NCBI RefSeq assembly: GCF_014982785.1
Contig: NZ_JADCKB010000012.1
Location: forward strand, 36,337-100,336
Direction of reading: 5' to 3'
Source: Ructibacterium gallinarum
GTDB taxonomy: Bacteria > Bacillota > Clostridia > Monoglobales > Monoglobaceae
Length of the DNA stretch: 64,000 nt
In this document: positions 62,756-64,000 of the stretch, one piece after another
Position numbering within the stretch: position 1 is the first letter of the stretch
Layout: each line of letters opens with the position of its first letter
Notes under the pieces: model-generated
The model's input: the letters and a program-made list of their open reading frames with translations, nothing else
Databases searched by the model: none
Told to the model about the DNA's origin: nothing
Position numbers and translations under genes: made by a program

Positions 62756-63331
62756 ATGATGAATGTTTATGACGCAGTAATGGGCAGGAGAAGTATCCGA
62801 AAATTCAGCCAGACCCCAATTTTAAAGGAAGATCTTCTGGATTTGGTAGACTGTGCCCGTATGGCGGCGTATCCGGCCAATGTCCAGCCGCTGAAATTTG
62901 CGGTGGTTACGGAGAAAGAGATGCTTTCAGAAGTTTTTTCCTGTACCAAATGGGCGGGTTATCTTGAGAACGGAACGCCGGAGCCGGAGCAGAGGCCAGT
63001 GGCGTATTTTGTGGTTTTGGGTGATCGGAACATCAAAAAAGGCGGGGATTTGCAGGTGGAAAACGGTGCGGCGTGTATGACGGTTTTGCTCGCAGCCAAG
63101 GAACGCGGCATAGCTTCCTGCTGGCTTGGGGCGTTAAACCGGGAGAAACTGCGGGGAATTTTGTCTTTGCCGGAGCATCTGGAGGTTTTGGATATTGTTG
63201 CGCTGGGTTATCCTGCCCAAGACAGCCAGGCTGTGGAAATGAAAGATGGAAATGTAAAATATTATTTGAATGAGGATGGTGTTTTGCAGGTGCCAAAGCG
63301 CAGCCTTTCGGAAGTGTTGTACAAGATATAA
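62756..63331 (+). CDS. Nitroreductase-family flavoprotein
   Basis: 191 residues, AGGAGG before two successive ATGs (62756 or 62759). FMN-binding RRSIRKF near the N-terminus, the AYPANVQPLKFAVV segment, LQVENGAACMTVLLAAKERGIASCWLGAL and ALGYPAQD near the end, all standard for the family. Reduces nitro or quinone-like compounds or other small substrates with NAD(P)H. No ferredoxin domain. It is followed by a small membrane-anchored protein gene after 22 bases, with which it probably forms an operon. Confidence 0.88.
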   Translation: MMNVYDAVMGRRSIRKFSQTPILKEDLLDLVDCARMAAYPANVQPLKFAVVTEKEMLSEVFSCTKWAGYLENGTPEPEQRPVAYFVVLGDRNIKKGGDLQVENGAACMTVLLAAKERGIASCWLGALNREKLRGILSLPEHLEVLDIVALGYPAQDSQAVEMKDGNVKYYLNEDGVLQVPKRSLSEVLYKI

Positions 63332-63353
63332 CACGAAATATTCGGAGGAGAAC

Positions 63354-63731
63354 ATGAAGAAAATTATTTTTTTGATGGTTGTCTTTGCGGTGGCGCTTGG
63401 TGGGATATGTGCTGGAGTGGCGCTGGAAAAGCGGAAAACACAGAAGGAAGCAGAACAATTGTTTCAAAACGCCTATGCAAGCTTGATATTGAATTTGCGC
63501 AATATGAATATCGAAGGCATTGATGCGGAGGCGGTTAGCAAGTACCAGACAGAAAACACGCAGTATGGAGCCGTACTGACTACGGTGCTGCCGTTTACTT
63601 CTTATGATAAAAATTCTATACTGGATGAAGTGGTGAACTGCTTGCATCAAGCATCCGGATATGCTGCCATTGCGGATTTAAAAATGACCAAAGAGCTGTA
63701 TGACCAGTTAGCTGCTGTTTCTGAGGACTGA
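63354..63731 (+). CDS. Small membrane-anchored protein of unknown function
   Basis: 125 residues from the ATG at 63354 behind GGAGGAG. A single N-terminal hydrophobic segment (IIFLMVVFAVALGGICAGVAL) is followed by a helical, mostly polar domain with no Cys pairs or known motif (EAEQLFQNAYASLILNLRNM, LDEVVNCLHQASG). Could be an uncleaved signal anchor. I do not recognise the family. Lies behind the nitroreductase gene and before a terminator. Confidence 0.65.
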   Translation: MKKIIFLMVVFAVALGGICAGVALEKRKTQKEAEQLFQNAYASLILNLRNMNIEGIDAEAVSKYQTENTQYGAVLTTVLPFTSYDKNSILDEVVNCLHQASGYAAIADLKMTKELYDQLAAVSED

Positions 63732-63792
63732 TATCAAGAAGCGGTAGCCGAAAAAGCATGCCAGGCATTGTCGGAAGCAATGGTGTATTGAC

Positions 63793-63823
63793 AAAACCGG
63801 AGAGGGTTATTCTCCGGTTTTTG
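63793..63823 (+). terminator. Terminator after the small membrane protein gene
   Basis: AAAACCGGAGA (63793-63803) with TCTCCGGTTTT (63811-63821), 7-nt loop, T run. Confidence 0.85.
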
Positions 63824-63884
63824 TTGTTTCTGTATAAATTTTAAAAATAAAGGAAAAATAAACAGGAAAACGAGGAAAAAGGTA

Positions 63885-63913
63885 TTGACAAAAGGGGAAA
63901 GATGTGGTAGGAT
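63885..63913 (+). promoter_or_regulatory. Promoter reading out of the right edge
   Basis: TTGACA at 63885-63890, 17-bp spacer, TAGGAT at 63908-63913. No start codon with a ribosome site is seen in the remaining 87 bases, so the gene or RNA lies beyond the window. Confidence 0.6.
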
Positions 63914-64000
63914 ATAAAAGTTGCTGCGGGAGCGGCAGAGGATTTAAGGGAAGGGTCAGAAAAAGGCCACGAAAAAAATCCGAAAAAAGTGAAAAAAAGG

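Noticed and set aside
1..64000. tRNA or rRNA genes, or prophage
   Set aside because: No cloverleaf-like or rRNA-like sequence and no phage structural genes were recognised in any gap; short gaps were read by eye only, so a scan would still be decisive.

Overview
The window looks like a chromosome segment of an anaerobic Bacillota of class Clostridia, probably a gut or plant-fibre-associated relative of Monoglobales/Oscillospirales. Supporting signs are S-layer-homology (SLH) anchored exported enzymes, sigma-A style promoters with 17-bp spacers, AGGAGG ribosome binding sites, a DnaD/DnaI primosome, pyruvate phosphate dikinase, DUF421/DUF4363 and DUF523 proteins, and a peptidase U32. The exact genus cannot be read from the sequence alone.

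Layout. 1-12.9 kb is a carbohydrate-use island that looks richer in GC than the rest: the C-terminal part of a large surface protein, an SLH-anchored lyase-like protein, two overlapping FAD oxidoreductases, a GH105 unsaturated-glycuronyl hydrolase, and a convergent GH2 beta-mannosidase-like enzyme carrying a glycine-rich repeat insert. 13-14.6 kb is a small mobile or defence patch: the tail of an IS1182-type transposase, then a retron-type reverse transcriptase preceded by what looks like a complete msr-msd RNA locus with its own promoter. 14.6-22.7 kb is the replication-origin neighbourhood: dnaI-dnaD-mnmE-dnaA run leftward and rpmH-rnpA-yidD-yidC-jag run rightward from a 434-bp AT-rich gap that probably contains oriC. 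mnmE sits behind dnaA instead of behind jag, and dnaN is not next to dnaA.

22.7-32 kb is housekeeping: a Cys-rich small protein, argD-argF, a GNAT acetyltransferase, asnS, a TPR protein, a structured intergenic element, then leftward valS followed by an orphan class I fumarase alpha subunit. 32-37.5 kb holds an exported protein of unknown function behind a structured leader, an ABC transporter pair followed by a histidine kinase/response regulator pair, and a SLOG-fold protein. 38-50 kb contains two exported SLH cell-wall enzymes (amidase_3 and M15 peptidase), a U32 peptidase, a ROK kinase, DUF421/DUF4363, DUF523, an NSS-family transporter and a heterodimeric ABC exporter. 50-64 kb has citrate synthase, a MATE pump, a zinc-ribbon/TM2 protein with a DUF2752 protein, nadE, a likely queuosine-salvage pair with mtaB, an HPr-like protein, tadA, ppdK, a nitroreductase and a small membrane-anchored protein.

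The most interesting system is the retron-like locus at about 13.43-14.61 kb. The reverse transcriptase has the LPQGAPTSP, YxDD and VTG motifs of retron enzymes. Its upstream RNA shows a perfect 14-nt inverted repeat (a1/a2) ending in TA before a G, two msr-type stem-loops and an imperfect 20-bp msd stem. No recognisable partner effector is encoded beside it, and an insertion-sequence scar overlaps its 3' end.
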